64,000 nt of DNA from Lepidodermella squamata (GCA_047495785.1 JBLDXI010000003.1:3224001-3288000); one strand, 5' to 3'; counted from the stretch's first letter, positions 14,501 through 29,500 are shown. Program-made: numbers and translations. Notes: generated by a model from the letters alone, not told the origin.

Positions 14501-17500
14501 GCGATGCCGATTGCCACCGCGATTGAACGTGGCCTGTTGAAGGCTGTGCCCATCGCGGCGCCGAATGACGAACCGGTTAACAACGACAGCCCGAGTGCTG
14601 ATTTGCAATTCGCGCTCGAGTCGATTCGTGACCCGGAAACCGGCGAGTTCATCTCAGTTGATGAGGCCATTGATCGCGGCATTTTGTCGGCTGATCTCGA
14701 CTCGTACCGTCTGCCGGATGGCACTGAAATTCCGTTGACTGACGCGATGAGTCTCGGCTACGTCCGGGCTGAATTGCTGCCGTCGAATGGAGTTGAAGAG
14801 GAAATTAAAGACGAACACGCTCTGGCTCAGCAAAATGGTATTGAGGCCAATGGAGGTATAAAATATAATAATTTTATTTTTTTCAATTTTTTATTAATTC
14901 TTAAAAAAATTTCAATTTTATTTCAGTTTTTCAATTTTTTTATATCAATTTTTTAATTTTTTATTAAGATTAAATTTATTTATTTTCAAAATTTGTTTGA
15001 ATTTTCATTTTTCGATATTTTTTAATTTTTAATTTTAATTTTCTAGTTGTGTCTCCTCGAAGCTCTGCTTCCAGCCATCGTCGCCCGCCTGTATTGTCAC
15101 CCTCTGATCACTTCTCCGATGCATCGAAGCCTCGAAGCTCTAGCGGTTCAAGCCATCGCACTCCGCAAGATGAAGAGGTAAAAAAATCGAAAAATTGAAA
15201 AAAATCTGCCTTAAAAAAATACTAATTTTTGCGCACATTATGAGTATTTTCATTATTATACGCACTTTTGTCTAAAATGTGGGTGTGTTATTGTTTTGTT
15301 GCTCATGTCAAATAGCTCGTCAAGACGTCGTATTTCAACGTCGACGACAATCAGCTGGTTGAAGGAGACCTGCCGGCCGAGCGTCAGTCGTCAGGCTTCA
15401 CGTCGAACACTAGCATTTTAAACACAACCACCACAACCATAGTCATATCAGATAAGCTGGTTAGGGAGCAGGATGACGCGGCTTATGATGATGATGATAG
15501 CTTCGAATTTTCGAGCGATTTCAACCGGGGTAGGGACTACCTAGAAACCCCGATAATACTCCAGTCTCTGGTCGAAGAGGATGAGGATAGAGTCTCGCCT
15601 ACCCAGGGTGGGCAGCATAGGCGATCCCCTAGCCCTAAGCGGTTGATTAGGTCGGGCAAGGTTGACATGCATGACGACGAAGAGGCGGCTACTTTCAGCT
15701 CATCTTCCGCCGCTGCGCAGGAGAAATCCGGCCAGCGGTCGGATAAGGTGAGCACCCTTATGGCTCAGCTACCTCTTCTCGGTAAAGTCCACGTCAGCAC
15801 AGTCTCCCGGCCTAGGACTGATTCGAACTCGTCAATGGACGACTCGTCTGAGGGCCAGTTTCAGGTAGCTAGGACATCGCTAACAGTTGACGAGGGGTTG
15901 TCTGATTACGGGTCGGCTAGGCGGGGCTCGGCGTATAGTGACGATACTAACTCACCATTTCTCGAGGCGGTCGACTTCCCGGCCGGGTCTAGCTTCGACG
16001 ACAGTTTCGAAGACGCTAGAACCGGCCTGTCGAGTCGAAACAGCCGTAGTGACGTCCGATCGCGGGGTAGAAGCCGTAGCCGTGAGAATATGGATGTCGT
16101 CAAATTCAACACGGAAATGGGGGCGTTGATCAACGAGGGGGTAGATATGCCGAGACCGGGTGTTCCCACCCTGACCGTTACCGAACCTGGTCGATCCACC
16201 TCGACCGATTTTCAGGACGATTGGGCTGAGACTGAGAGTGTGAGTATGGCCGATAGTGCCTCTGAGGGCGTTAGACCCCGCCCTGTTATCGACCACGGCA
16301 GTGACGCTCGGCGGCGCATGGTCACCAGCGGTTCGTTCGACCACTTCTTTAACCGCTCGCTGTCGTCTTTTATCGACGAAGAGGTAACAACAACAGGCGC
16401 ATTAACACCTGATATGCGGTTTGATGCCACCACCGTTTCTCTCACCATGGGCCCTGGCATTTGACAAATGAAAAAATAATGAATCATCCCACTAGTTTCC
16501 GTTAAATTTTAATTTACTATCATTATAATGGTTTTGGAGTTCACCTTAATTTATGTGATTCATTCACCCCGCAATATAATTCTCTACCTAAAAATTACCT
16601 GTTCACCTTTTGCTTAAATAATTTTTCGAAACCAATAATTTGAAAAAAATTGAAAAACTTGAATTTTTAAATTGAACTGAAAATTAATTTGCTTAATTAT
16701 TATTTTTCTGATTTTTTACAATTTTTTTTGTAATTTTCAGGATGTTGAGGAGTATCTAGATCACTTGATAACGCACATGCGAGCGCAGACGGCGTGGCTG
16801 AACGAGCAAGAGCGCGTGCTCGGCAATCAAGAGCCGATTTTCAACGGCGATGAAGATTTGATGCGAGACGCGCAGCAAGCGAACCAAAGCATAGCCGACG
16901 AAATCGCAAGCCGGCAGCAATCAGTCATCAGCCCGTTGCTCAACCAATGCCAGGCTATGCTCATGTCTCGAAGCCGCGGTTTGACCACCGATGCGCAACG
17001 TTCTGAGCTCGAGTCGAATTCTGAGCAGCTATCGAAGAAGGTCAAGGATGTTGGTAAAGAAGCGTCGGAACGCGCGAAATTCCTGTCGCAACTCACCGGC
17101 GAATTCAACCGATACGCTGGCGATGCTGGTCGGCTGCAAATGTGGCTGGCCTCGACTGAAACTCGCCTCGACGCGATTAAAGACATTAAATTGAACGAGG
17201 TGAAAGCGGTTCTAGAGAATTTGAAGCTCCTACAACAAGAGGGGCTATCAAAAGATGCCGATTTCAAATTCCTAAGCGCTACAGCCCAACGGTTGCTTAA
17301 AGCCCTGCGGAAGTACAACAAACAGCTTGAAACCTACTCTCATACTACCTTGAGGGCGCAATCCAAGGCCTTTGACCCGCAACAATTGGACGCGGTTGAA
17401 TTTAAGGAGGGTCACCGCCAGCTGTCCGAGAGCTACGCCGCCTTAATGGAAAAACTCTCGTCAACAATTCAATCGACTTCAACAGTTCTAAGCCGTTTGT

Positions 17501-20500
17501 CGTCGTTCGAAAACGAGAAGGGCCAAGTTGACCGGGCGCTGGGTGATGCGGAGAAGCAGGTCGTCGCCCTGACCCGAGGCTCCACCCCCCAGGCCGGGGC
17601 GGAGCAGCTGCGCGAACAGGCTGATAAACTTCGCCGTTTCTCGGCCGATGTCGCCGCGTCATGGCAGAATATCGATAAGCTGAAATCAGCCGCTGATGAT
17701 CTAACCGCCGCTGTTGAGCAAATGCAGGGCGTTAGCGTTGACTCGAACGAAATTGCGAAGATTCAATCGCTGCCGGGCGATGCCAGTGGTCGGTTGGCCG
17801 CTGTTCAAGACTCGGTCGCGCAACGTAGCCAACAGCTAGAAGCCGCGATTTTGCAGACTCAAGGTCTGGATGAACAAATCAAGTCCATCAATTCGTGGCT
17901 TCAAGACACGAAATTACGCGCGAATTCGTTTACGATCCCGAGTTCGACCGATAAATTGGCCCCGGCACTTGAGGCGTTCAAAATTATGAAGTCTGAATAC
18001 GACAACCGGCAGCCTGATGTCGCGAAGTTGGTCCAATCTATCGAGCAGGCCGTTGAGAAGTCGGGCAAGGACGTCGATACAGCTCAACTCGAGTTGAAAG
18101 CTCGTCAACTCTCGACCCAAAACTCGGAGGTTGGCTCGAAAATCGAAGCTCTAGGCTCAGATCTCGAAACAGCTGAGAAGGGCCTGTCCGATTTCGAAGT
18201 CGCGGTAGCCCAATTCAAGGATTGGATTACTGATACCAAGAAACTTCAAACCGACGACGATGCTGGAAAACGGCAACTTCTCGATAAGTTGAAGCGGGAG
18301 AAGGACGAAAAAATCGCGGAATTGGAGCGAATTCGCTCACTTTCCGGCAGTTTGTTGTCGATGAAGGGCGGTCTACTCGCCGACCCGGGTTCGATCCGGC
18401 AAAAGGTCGCCGACCTCGAGCAAAGCTGGCAACAAGCGTCGGTTTCAATCGACGAATCTGACCACAAACAGAGCCAGCTAGACGAATGCGGGCAGGAATT
18501 CACGAATTTGAACTCGAATTTCCAGAAATGGCTGGCTGATTTCGAGAATAAGGTCGAATCTCTGCCGCAATCCACCTTCGACCTCGAACAGCTCGAGCGG
18601 GTTGGCGATGACCTGGTCACCTTAATGGCTGATTGGGATGAGCAGCAACCCGCCCTTGACGAATTGATCGATATCGGAACAGCCTACGACGCTATGGTTC
18701 ACGGCGAACAGCCTTTAGCCACGAGTAAACGGATGAATCGGATTCGTCGAATTCGCTCCTCGAACCGGCTGACTGGAACGAAATCTCGTTCATTCAGCTC
18801 GTTGGTTGTCCTAGAACCGGGCATGGGTTCGACTGAATCGATGACCTCGGCCTTTGAGGAATCCGGATCAGCGGTGGAGCAGGAGTTGAGAAACGCGAAT
18901 TTCCGTTTCAGCACCTTAAAAGAGCGACTAACCGACCGCCGTAGTGAGGTAACAGCCCTCCTCGACGGAATTCGAAATTTCAAGCGTGATAACGGTGCGA
19001 TTGTCGACTGGTTATCAGCTCGCGAGGCTGAGTTGGGTAAGGAAGGCAGTGATCTGCCGAAATCACCTAGCGATGCCTCGAAATTGCTGAAACGCGAGGC
19101 GGAAACCGCTGAGGACGTTGTCGGCCGGCTTCACGAGCTAGCCAGTGTTCAACGCCGCGTGGAAGAACTCATGCGGAACTACCCGGCTAATAACGACGCG
19201 AGTCGCGAGGCGATTGTCGCCGATATTCGGTCGACTGACCGTAGAATGGCGGCTGTTCGCGAGGCTTCGACCGCGAAACGCCACAACCTCCAGGCGTTGA
19301 TTGATGACGACAAACGTTTCCACGAGCTGCATCGCAGTTTGATGTCTTGGCTGCAGCAGAAGGAGAAAATGCTGCTGGTTATCGGCCCGGTCACGGCTGA
19401 ACCCACCCTGGTTCGAAGCCAGTTGCAGCAGCTTGAGTTGCTGGCTGATGAACTAGCGGCTAGTCGACATGAGCTCGATCAGCTGAAGCAATTAGCTACG
19501 GCTCTTCGCCAACAATGCGACCCGGCTTCCGACTACAACAAACAGGTAATTTAAAAAAAAAAATTTAAATTTCAAATTTAAATTTTATAAATTAATTTAA
19601 AAAAATTTAAATTGTATTCAATATTTTCATATTTTTACTTTTTTTATTAATATTTAATTTTTTCGATGAACTTGACAATTTTAAAATGTCAACTATTTCG
19701 GAGTCTTCAATTTTTTATTAATTTTTTTCCAATTTTTCTCATGTTTTAAGGTCGAACAAGAAGCTGAGGCCGTTTCTTCAAAATGGACCTTGGTCGATTC
19801 TCGCCTGGCCGAAAAGCACGCTCTTCTGAAGAAACTGCTCGAAAAATCGGTTGGTTTCTACCAACGCCTGCAGTCTGTAGCCGACTGGGCCTCGTCCGCT
19901 CAATCGCGGCTCGAAGACCTAGCTGCAAGCGGCGAATCAGCCGCGGCTAATGAAGAAATCCTGGCTGGCTTGGACGCCGAACTGAGCGATCGCGAGTCGT
20001 CCCTCGCCGCTCTTCGCCAGGAATGCGACGCGCTGTACGAAGACGTCGGCGAACCAGCTGCCTCGTTCGATCTGAAAACCAAACTCGCCTCGGCCGAGCG
20101 GCCTATCAGCGAGGTCAGACGAAAGGTTCAAAACATGCGGCAAGAGGCTCAACGGGCTAATGCCGCCACAGCGAAGACGAAAGACCAGGTCAAACGGCTT
20201 GCTCAATGGCTGAATGACGTGAATAGCCGAATTGCGGCTGTTGGCGAGTTGTCAGGCCTCGAGGAGGTTGTCGAGCAGCAAATCACGCAGATCACGTCGA
20301 TTCAAGAGGAGCTCAACTCGAACGAGCACGAGGTCCGCCAGGCTGTTAAGGCGGCTCAAAAATTCGACGAAGCCACCGCGCAGGATGTGCGGCAACAAGC
20401 GACAAAACTTCGCCAAGATTTCGCGGCTGTCAACACCTCAGTCCAGGAAAAACTGGCGAAACGTCGCGGTTTGTTGAAGCAAATTCAAAAGTTCGCGGCT

Positions 20501-23500
20501 CTTGCTACTGGCCTGCAAACTTGGCTGGGCTCTTTGGAGCGAACCGCGCTAACCAACCGCGCCTATCCGACGAAAAAGGAGCAAATCAATAATTTGAAGC
20601 GCGAAATTAAGGCGATTCAAAACGAGTTGCTGCGCCGATCGCACGAGTTCGACGCGTTCTCGCAACTCGGCTCTGACATCTGCGCCGAAATCGCGACCGA
20701 TGCCGAGCATATCGAGCGCGTTATGGCCGATGTTAAAGAGCGGTGGCTGCGGCTGAACGGCGACGCTCAGGCCGAGTCGCAGCGCATCGACGATTTCCAG
20801 CAGGAACTCGCCGAAATTCTCGATCAAATGCAAGACGTTGCGACGAGCCTTGGCAAGTGCGAAGACCGTTACGCCGCTCATTTGGCGATGGGTAAAAATA
20901 CGGATAAAATCCAGGGCCTTCGCGATGAAGTCGTGCCGCTCATCACATCAGCGGCGAATCTCCTGCAATCTGTCACGAATTTCTGCAGCGAATACCCGCT
21001 GGAAAATCCGGATCAGTTGATCGAAGACGCAGCCGCCTTAAATCAGCGCTGCGACGATATGACTCGCCAAGTTGCGGATTCGATTGACAATTTGGAGCTG
21101 TCGGCGAAATTGGTGCGGAATTTCGAGCAGGTTTTGACGAGTTTCAGCTCGACTTTGGCTGAGGCTCAGGCCGAGTTGGACCACATCGGCCCGGTTGCTA
21201 GGGACATGCAGACCCTGCAGAATCAGTTCGAAGAAATCCGCGCTTTTGTCTCAAATCTCGAGGGCCAGGACGGCGTGTCTGAGGCGGAACGGCGTGGTCG
21301 GGAGTTGGTTGAGGGTGGTTACATGTCCCATGATAGCCCGTTGACTGGCCAACTGACTGGTCTAAGGCGGCAGTGGGACCAACTTCTCTCGGTCGCTGCT
21401 GACCGCGAACGTCGCGTCCTTGAAACAATGGGCCGGGTTCAGCAATTCCAAGAGCTGATCACCGACTGCCAGAACGGCATCAACGCGGCCGGGGTTGAAT
21501 TCCGAGCCCTGAAGCCGCCGGCTGGTGACGTTGCGAATATCCATAAATTGCAGGAAGACTACCAAACTTTCCACCGCGACACCTGCGAGCCGATGGACCA
21601 ACGTCTGGCTAGCGCTGTCAGACTTGGCCGCGAATTATCGGCGACCGCCGATCGAACTGTCGACGTGACCGCGCTTCAAACCGACATTGAACTAGTTCAG
21701 GACAAATGGAATGATCTGAAGTCGAAATTCGGCGACTACCAACAACGCCTCGACCAGGCCCTGGTGAAATCAGGCCAATTCCGAGACGCCCTCGCCTCAC
21801 TCTGCCACTGGTTGCTGGACACGGAACAGCTGATTGCGGCTCAGAAACCGCCGTCGGTTGACTACAACTTGATCCGAGCCCAGATGCAGGAGCAGAAATT
21901 GCTACAGCACATGTTGAGCGAGCGAGCGCCGACTGTTGATCAAATGTCGCGGATGGCTGAACAGCTGAGTGCCCAGGCCGAGCGTGGGGACCGCGAGAAA
22001 ATTCTCGAGGAAATGGGCTCGGCCCTATCGCGCTGGCAGGCTATCCTTAGCTCGGCTAACCGTCGCCAATTAGCGCTGGAACAAATCTATGACGAGGCGA
22101 AAATTTTCCACGATCGTTACAAACCGCTGTGCGACTGGCTCGAACGCGTTAATAACGACCTGGAAATCCTGAAGCCAATGGCCCTATCACCGGTCAAACT
22201 CAAGGAGAACATCGCGAAATATCAGGTTTGTTTATTTTCCTTATTACTTCGCACTTAGTAATACCCTGAGTATAATGGGGCTTTATTTCAAAAAATAATG
22301 TGAAATACAATATTATTATTACTTTGTATCACGTATACTGATATGGGCGGCTATTCTCGATCCACCTTAATGCATTGTTATATTTTTATTATTACCGTCT
22401 TTGTGCCGCTTGGCGCGCGCGCGCGTGTTGTATATGTATTTTCAATTTAATATATAATATCGCATTGGCGCGCTTCTGTTTGCGGTGCTTTTAGTCATTC
22501 CAGAGTACGTCGGCGACAACGAACATTATTGAACACCTCGGTATCTTCATTCTTCTGTTTCATCGCGTTTTGTTACTCGGGTTGTACAAGTAGTAATAAA
22601 TATATGTATATATGATAATAATTTATTATGTAGCATGTCAAGTGGCGGCTGTGGGACGAAGCAAACTGCGATAAACTCTTGCATAGCAATAATAATAATA
22701 TAATTTATATTATATAACCTTGTTGCGTCGCGAAAGCTTGTATGCCTAATATTATTAGAAGTACACATTTTGTTGCTCGTTGAGCGCGACAAATGGCGCA
22801 ATTACCGTCGCACAGGATTTTTTCGCCGTCTAACCCCGACTGGCATTTCGCAGTTCGCACGACCGTGCGCGCGCTTCTTCGCCATATCTTGATGGCTCGT
22901 TCACCTTTAGCGCGCGCGCGTTTAGCCTTGGCTGCAAAATTGCTTATAATATTATCCGCCATATAGTTTTGTAGTGTGTTTTTCGTAAAACAAAGGATAC
23001 GCATCTTGTGTTTTGTTTCCCGTATTATTTTAACCGAGTTATTTCTTCTTTCTACCTGTCAAAACGCTAGCGCAGCTGTTATATTATACACTTCCCACCC
23101 GCCGCCGCCACCACCACCACCGCTTGCCTTTCAAAGTTTTTAAGGCAGTTGTTTATCGTCTCGCTTTTGATATCATTTACGTGTGTATAACCAAGCAACC
23201 AGAGTTATTGTGGCGTAAACAATTTATTACTACTTACCTGGCTGCAAATTAGCTCCTACTTGTCTTTTCGCGTGCTGTTTTAGGCACGCTACCCATATCC
23301 AGATTTTTCGTGTTGTTTCTCACGTCCGCAGATTATCCGATTGATATCTTCTCGTTTTGTCTTGTCAGATTTTGGCGGCGCGTGCGCGATCTCTCGCTGC
23401 AAAAAATTTCGTTATTAAGCCTCGCTCTCATTCATGCGTAGTTTTACGATTATCAGCTCTGCACCATCAGTAGTTTTGTTGAGTTTTTTCTATACGCCTC

Positions 23501-26500
23501 ACAATCCGGTGCACAGCTTAGAAAAATCGCGATGACACTTCGTCAACAAAGCAGTTCATTCTCGCGAGCAATCATTTTCTGGGCTCTATACTGGCCATTG
23601 GGCTTGTTGGCCGTAGTCCTAGCGTATTGCGCAGAAGCTTGTAAGGCCATTCACCGCCATCTTGCGATTGTTATCGACCCGGCCGCGCCGCCACCCCCTA
23701 TTCAACCTGCTGTTGCTGATCAGCATTTGTCTAATCTGGACCTATTAGTTGAACTTTTTTACCAAATTATGCAAGCGGGCGCTGTTGCTCGCCTCGCTCT
23801 TACCGGCGAGTATCGAGGCCGTGTTCTACGAAGACCAGTATGTTTTATTAAACAAAAAATTAAGCTGGATTTTTTATGAATTGATTTTTTATTAATTTAT
23901 ATATGAAAAAAATTCGAGCACGTGTGATTTTTTTCGCGAACCACGAGGTTAAAAAATCTCATTTTTTCAGTCGACAAATTTTTTTCGATTATTTCTTCAA
24001 AAAATGATATGAAAGTCCACCCATAAGTGCGATGTATAAGCATAGAACATATAAGGAGGTATTCTATTTTTATTCAATTTTTCTTAAATTTTTATTTATT
24101 TTAATCAATTTTTATTATTTAACAGGCTCTTATGGCCGAAATGGAGCACCGAGCCGCCGAAACTCAGGAATTGGCGGACCGTGGCCGTGCTTTAGCCGAA
24201 CGAGCCCCGGGCGAGGACGCCGATGCCTTGGCCAATCGAATCGATGCGATGACGGATCGATTTGCGGCTGTTCGGGCTAAAGTCAACGACGGGCTCGCCA
24301 ACTGCCAGCAAGCACTTAACCCAGCTCAAGCGTTCACGGACGCCTTCTCGCAACTGAGCGCGTGGTTCGACCAGGTCGAGCCGATGATGCAACAACTCGA
24401 CGAACTGGACGAGCGGTCGGTTGACGATCTCCTGAAATCGCTACCTCGCCACGAAAATCAACTAGCTCAATTGATCGGCGCGAGTCAACCGCTGTTGGCC
24501 CTGTGCCAGGGTGCCGAACAGTCCGAGGCAGTTAAACGCGCCGTTGATACGGCCTCGAAGCGTTTGACGCTCATGTCGACGCAACTGCGCCGCCGCTCAG
24601 ACAAGATTCGAACCGCGAAAAACCAGGTCGATCTCATTTTCAGTGACATCGACGAATTGGTGTCGTGGTTCGAAGACGCGAACGACCGTTTGGCGGGCTG
24701 GTCGCACCTCCAGTCATGCGACGTCCAGACCCTACGCCAGGAAATGTCCGAACACCGAAGCCTGGCCGAAGAAATTCAGGGCCAAAAGGCTCATTTACGC
24801 GAAATCGCGTCTACAGTCAAGAGAATCGCGGCCGATTTACCGTCTGATGTCGATCAAGAATTAGCGCAACGCCTGCAAACCGCTCGCGATTTGTGCCAAT
24901 CCGTCTCGAAGCGGAACGGCGATTTGCTGTCGACTTTAGACCAGGCCATACCTCAGGCTGAGGTCTTCACCGAACTTCACGATGAACTGTCCACTTGGCT
25001 GGGCGATATTGAGTTCGAAATCAGCGACCTGGACGCTCAACCAGCCGCGGTTACGCCTGAGCGAATTCGCCAGTTGCGAACTGCCGTAGCGGCCTTGCGT
25101 CGCCAAATCACTGATGCGAGGCCGAAAGTTGACCGGCTGGTTAAGGCCGGGTCGCTTTTGGCTAGCCTGTCGTCGCCTCAAGTCGCTGAGGGCATTCGAT
25201 CTGTCTCGGATGAAGTCCGCAACAGGGTCGACGCCCTTCGCCAACGGCTCCAGATGCGGTCGTCCGATCTTGACAAAACCATGGAAGCCACAGTTGAGGT
25301 AAAAAAATCCTCCTTAATTTTTTTTAATTTTTAAAATTATTTAATAATTAAAATTATTCATTAATTAATCCTGATTAATTAATTTTTAAGGAGGAAGAAC
25401 AACAAAGAAAGGTAATTGAGGTCGATTATGGGTATCTTTCACTTAAATGAGAGGAGCTTGCGAGAAATGCCTGCAATTATCTGTTCTAGTATTCGAGACA
25501 TGTCCCCACCCGTCTCACTGTATAATACCAATTATTTACTCGTCTTCGTCATAATTATTATAAAGCCAGCAGTCACTTCTATATTTTTTTATGATTTTTC
25601 TGAAATTAATTTTTTTAATTAATTTTTAAGGTTTCCGAGCGATTGGATGCGGTGATGAATGTCCTGACCAAGGCGTGCGATAGGGTTGAAAGTGCTGAGC
25701 CGATTTCAGCGCAACCAGCTCGTCTCCGCGAGCAAATCGCAACAAACCGCCAACTGGTGGGCGAACTCGAGCGGCAACTCGATGCCTTGACCGCCGTGCG
25801 CCAGGCCGCTGAGGCGCTGCTGAGCCAGGCCCCGGCCTCGGCTGCCGACGACCCGGCTGTCATGGAACTTCGAGGCAAGGTCGATAAATTGGTCAATCAG
25901 TACGATAAATTGCGGCAGATCACAGCGGCGCGGGCTGATACGTTGGACGAGGCGCTTGATGTTAGCGAGCGATTCTGGGCTCAGTTGAGTTCGTGCCAGG
26001 AGGCGATTCGCGAAATCGAGGAAGAACTCGCGCAGCACTCGCAGCCCGGCCTCGAAATGAACGAGTTGGAAGACCAGCGGCAGTTGATTGACGAAGTCGC
26101 TGAGCACCTCGTCGCTACCCGGGCTGATCTCGAAATGTTCGGAACTGACGGCGCGAGGCTGGCGGATTTGGTCGGAAGCCAGGACAAACCGCTCGTGCAG
26201 CGAACTGTCGACGAGTTGGAACAACGCTTCGACTCACTAGTCGGGCAATACGAGACGGCTCAAAAGGCGATTGCTGCCGCTTACGAACGGACGCACGATT
26301 TCAACTCGAGGGTCGCCCTTGTTTTGGACCAGCTTAAACTCTGTGATGAGCAGTTCGAACTAATGGGCCGAGTCCCGGGTGATATCGATGCGGTTAAGGC
26401 TCAAGTCGCTCAGGTTAAGGACTTCCGCGAGGGGGTGATGTCCCTCAAGCCGAATATTGACGAATTGAAGAAAATCGGCGAGCAATTGCTGAACGCGGCC

Positions 26501-29500
26501 GGAATTTCGCCGGGTGAAGAACGAAGCCTGGCGATTACCGAGCCGCTGCAGCAGTTAACCTCTCACTGGGAGAAGTTGCTAGGCAACGGAGCGAGGCGAA
26601 GTGCGAAATTGGACCTCGCCCTGTTGGAAATGGGTTATTTCAACGAGGCGGTCGCTGAACTGACCGCGTGGCTTGAAGAGACCGAAAAACAGCTGGACGA
26701 CGCGCCGCCGGTTAGCGGCGACGCAACGGCGGCTGAGATTGAAATGACGAAGTTGCAACTGCTGCAGAACGATCTGGACCAGCATCGAGATGCGATGGAG
26801 AATGTCATGTCGGCGGCGCAGCGCGTTATCGCGTCTGAGGCTGGCGCGACCGCCGTTGATATGCGGCGCCGGTTGGATGAGATTGACGCGCAGTGGCGGC
26901 GAGTTTTGGCGAAGGCTCGCGATCGCCAGTTGTACCTGGACGGCGCGCTGAGAACTGCGTCGAATTTCCACGACGAACTCGATAAAGTCCTTGAAGATCT
27001 GTCCCAGGTTGATAGCCTGCTAGCAACCAGCCGGCCAATCGGCGGAACGCCCGAGTCTGCTAGTCAACAATTGACTGAATTCCTTTCGTTGCAAAACGAA
27101 TTGAAGCCCCTGCTAGCGCGGGCTATTGAGTTGAAGGAGGCTGGAGCCACCTTAACGAATTCAGCGACTGATACGGCTCAGGAGATTTTGGGCTATCAGC
27201 TCGAGCAGCTTGACCAGCGTTGTAGTAATATCAGCGAAAAATCAGCAGTCAAGCGGAAACAGCTTGAAGACGCCGTGCAGGGTGCGATTGATTTCGATGC
27301 GAAGCACGAGGCCTTCACCGCGTGGTTAAGCGAGGCGGAACGGTTGGTGGTCTCCAACAACCAGTCGCAGCCAGTCTCGCGGGCCCTGTCCACCTTAACC
27401 GTGCAACAGGAGGAGCATCGGAAACTACTCGCGTCTCTGGCTGAACAGGCGCAGAAGTTGAACGAGCTAGACGCGGCTGGTACCCATCTGCAGTACTTTG
27501 CCATTAAGCCGGACGCGATTCAAATCAAGAATATGCTACTAGCGGTTTCGCATCGTTGGGACAAGCTCAAGTCGAAGGTTGCGGACCGCACTGCGCAGAT
27601 TGATTTCGCTATGCGGGATGCTAAGCAGTTCTATGCCGATCAGAAGGAACTCTGCGACTATCTCGACGCGATTAAGGACAAACTAGCGGCGGAACCAGCG
27701 GCGACGGTTGATGAGCCGGAGCGCATCAGGGCTTTGTTAGCTCGCCAACGCGACATTTCGCGCCAGTTGGATGCGAAACAAGCGGCTTATGACGCGGTTG
27801 TACGCCAGGGAACGTCGCTGATTGACCGCTCGACTGAATCTGACCGTATGGAACTGCAAAATTTGGTCACTGGCCTCAAGGAACGGTGGGTAGACTGCCG
27901 GACAAGTTGCAGCGAAAGACAGCAAAAACTCGAAGATGTCCTATTGCTATCAGGTTCGTATCATAAAATTTTGAATTATTTGAAAAATTCGAATAATAAT
28001 TGAAAAATTGAGATTTAAAATTATTTTTTAAGAATTTAAATTTATTTTTGAAATTTTAAATTTTTTTGAAAAATTCTAAATTTCGTAAAATTCAATTTTG
28101 AACTAAAAATTAAAAATTAAAAATTTTTACAATTTTTTCAATTTTATATGAATTTTTCTAAAATTTTGGAAAAATAATTGGAATTTTAATAATTTTTTTT
28201 TCATTTTTCAGGACAATTCCGCGAAGCTCTTCAGGCTCTGCTTGAATGGCTCGGTCGTACCGAACCGTTGCTGTCGGACGAAACATCAGTGCGAGGCGAT
28301 TCGGATACCGTCGCGCGACTCCTCGACGAGCAGAATCTCTTTGAAGCCGAATTTGCGAAACGCGCCGTTATGGTCGACCAAGTCAAGCGCCAGGCCGTTC
28401 AAGTGCTGCAGCAGGGCCCCGACGGCTCGTTACCAGCCGACGGGCCGCGCCTCCAGTCGGAACTCGCCGATTTGGAAGCGACCTGGGCGAATGTGTCGAA
28501 ATTGTCGCAACAACGCTCGGCCCGCTTGGCTGAGGCGAAAATAGTCGCGGATAAATTTGCGTCGCTGAACCGCGGCCTGCTCGACTGGCTTCAGTCGGCG
28601 GAGAACCGCGTCAGGGCGCAGGGCCCCGTGCCGCTGGGTGACCGCGGCGAACTGGTCATTCAACAGGCCGATGTTCGCGATTTGTTGGAGCTCGCCGAGA
28701 CGAAACAGCCAGATCTGAACGAGGCGCAAGCTGTTGGCCGGTCGATTTTGGAACAATGCCACCCGGACGCTATCGTCCCAGTCCGCCACTGGATGACCGT
28801 ACTGCAATCGCGGTGGGAAGAAGTTGTCCCGGGCGTTCTAACTCGTCGCCTTCAACAACTGGACGAGGCGTTGTCGCAGCTTCAAATGTCGGAGCAGCTT
28901 CTCTCGGAACTGCTCGCCTGGCTAACCGGGGCTGAGGCGACGTTGAAAGCGCTGAACGAACAACCGATTCCGAATGACACGCAGGTTATTCAACAGCTGT
29001 TGAAAGAACACGAAGATTTCGAGTCGGAGATGAACAGCCGTAAGACGGATGTTGACAAGGTGACTAAAAACCAGCGTCGCCTCAACGCTCACCCGGCTGA
29101 AATGCTGGACCATTCAATCTCGCCGAACTTCCTAGCCGAGGGCGGTATGAAGCGAACGATTTCATCGACGCTGAAAACCGGCAAAGGCAAACCGGGCCAG
29201 CCGTCATCGGGCGGTATCAGCCTATCGGGTACCATGGGCAATCTGGCGAGCAATGAGCCGCGTTTCGCCGATCCTCAGGTCGATAATATGTACGCGACGT
29301 GGCGCCGAGTTTGGCTGTTGGTCGTCGAAAGACGGCGCCGTCTCATGGAGGCGCTCGAGTACAGCAAAGAGGTAAATTTCCGGCGAAATCAAATTTTTCA
29401 AAAATTCCACCTTAAAAATAGTTTTACGCACAAATTTCGCTTTCATTTCATTTAATTAATGTTATTTTTTGTAATAATTTCACTTATATCGAAAGATTGC

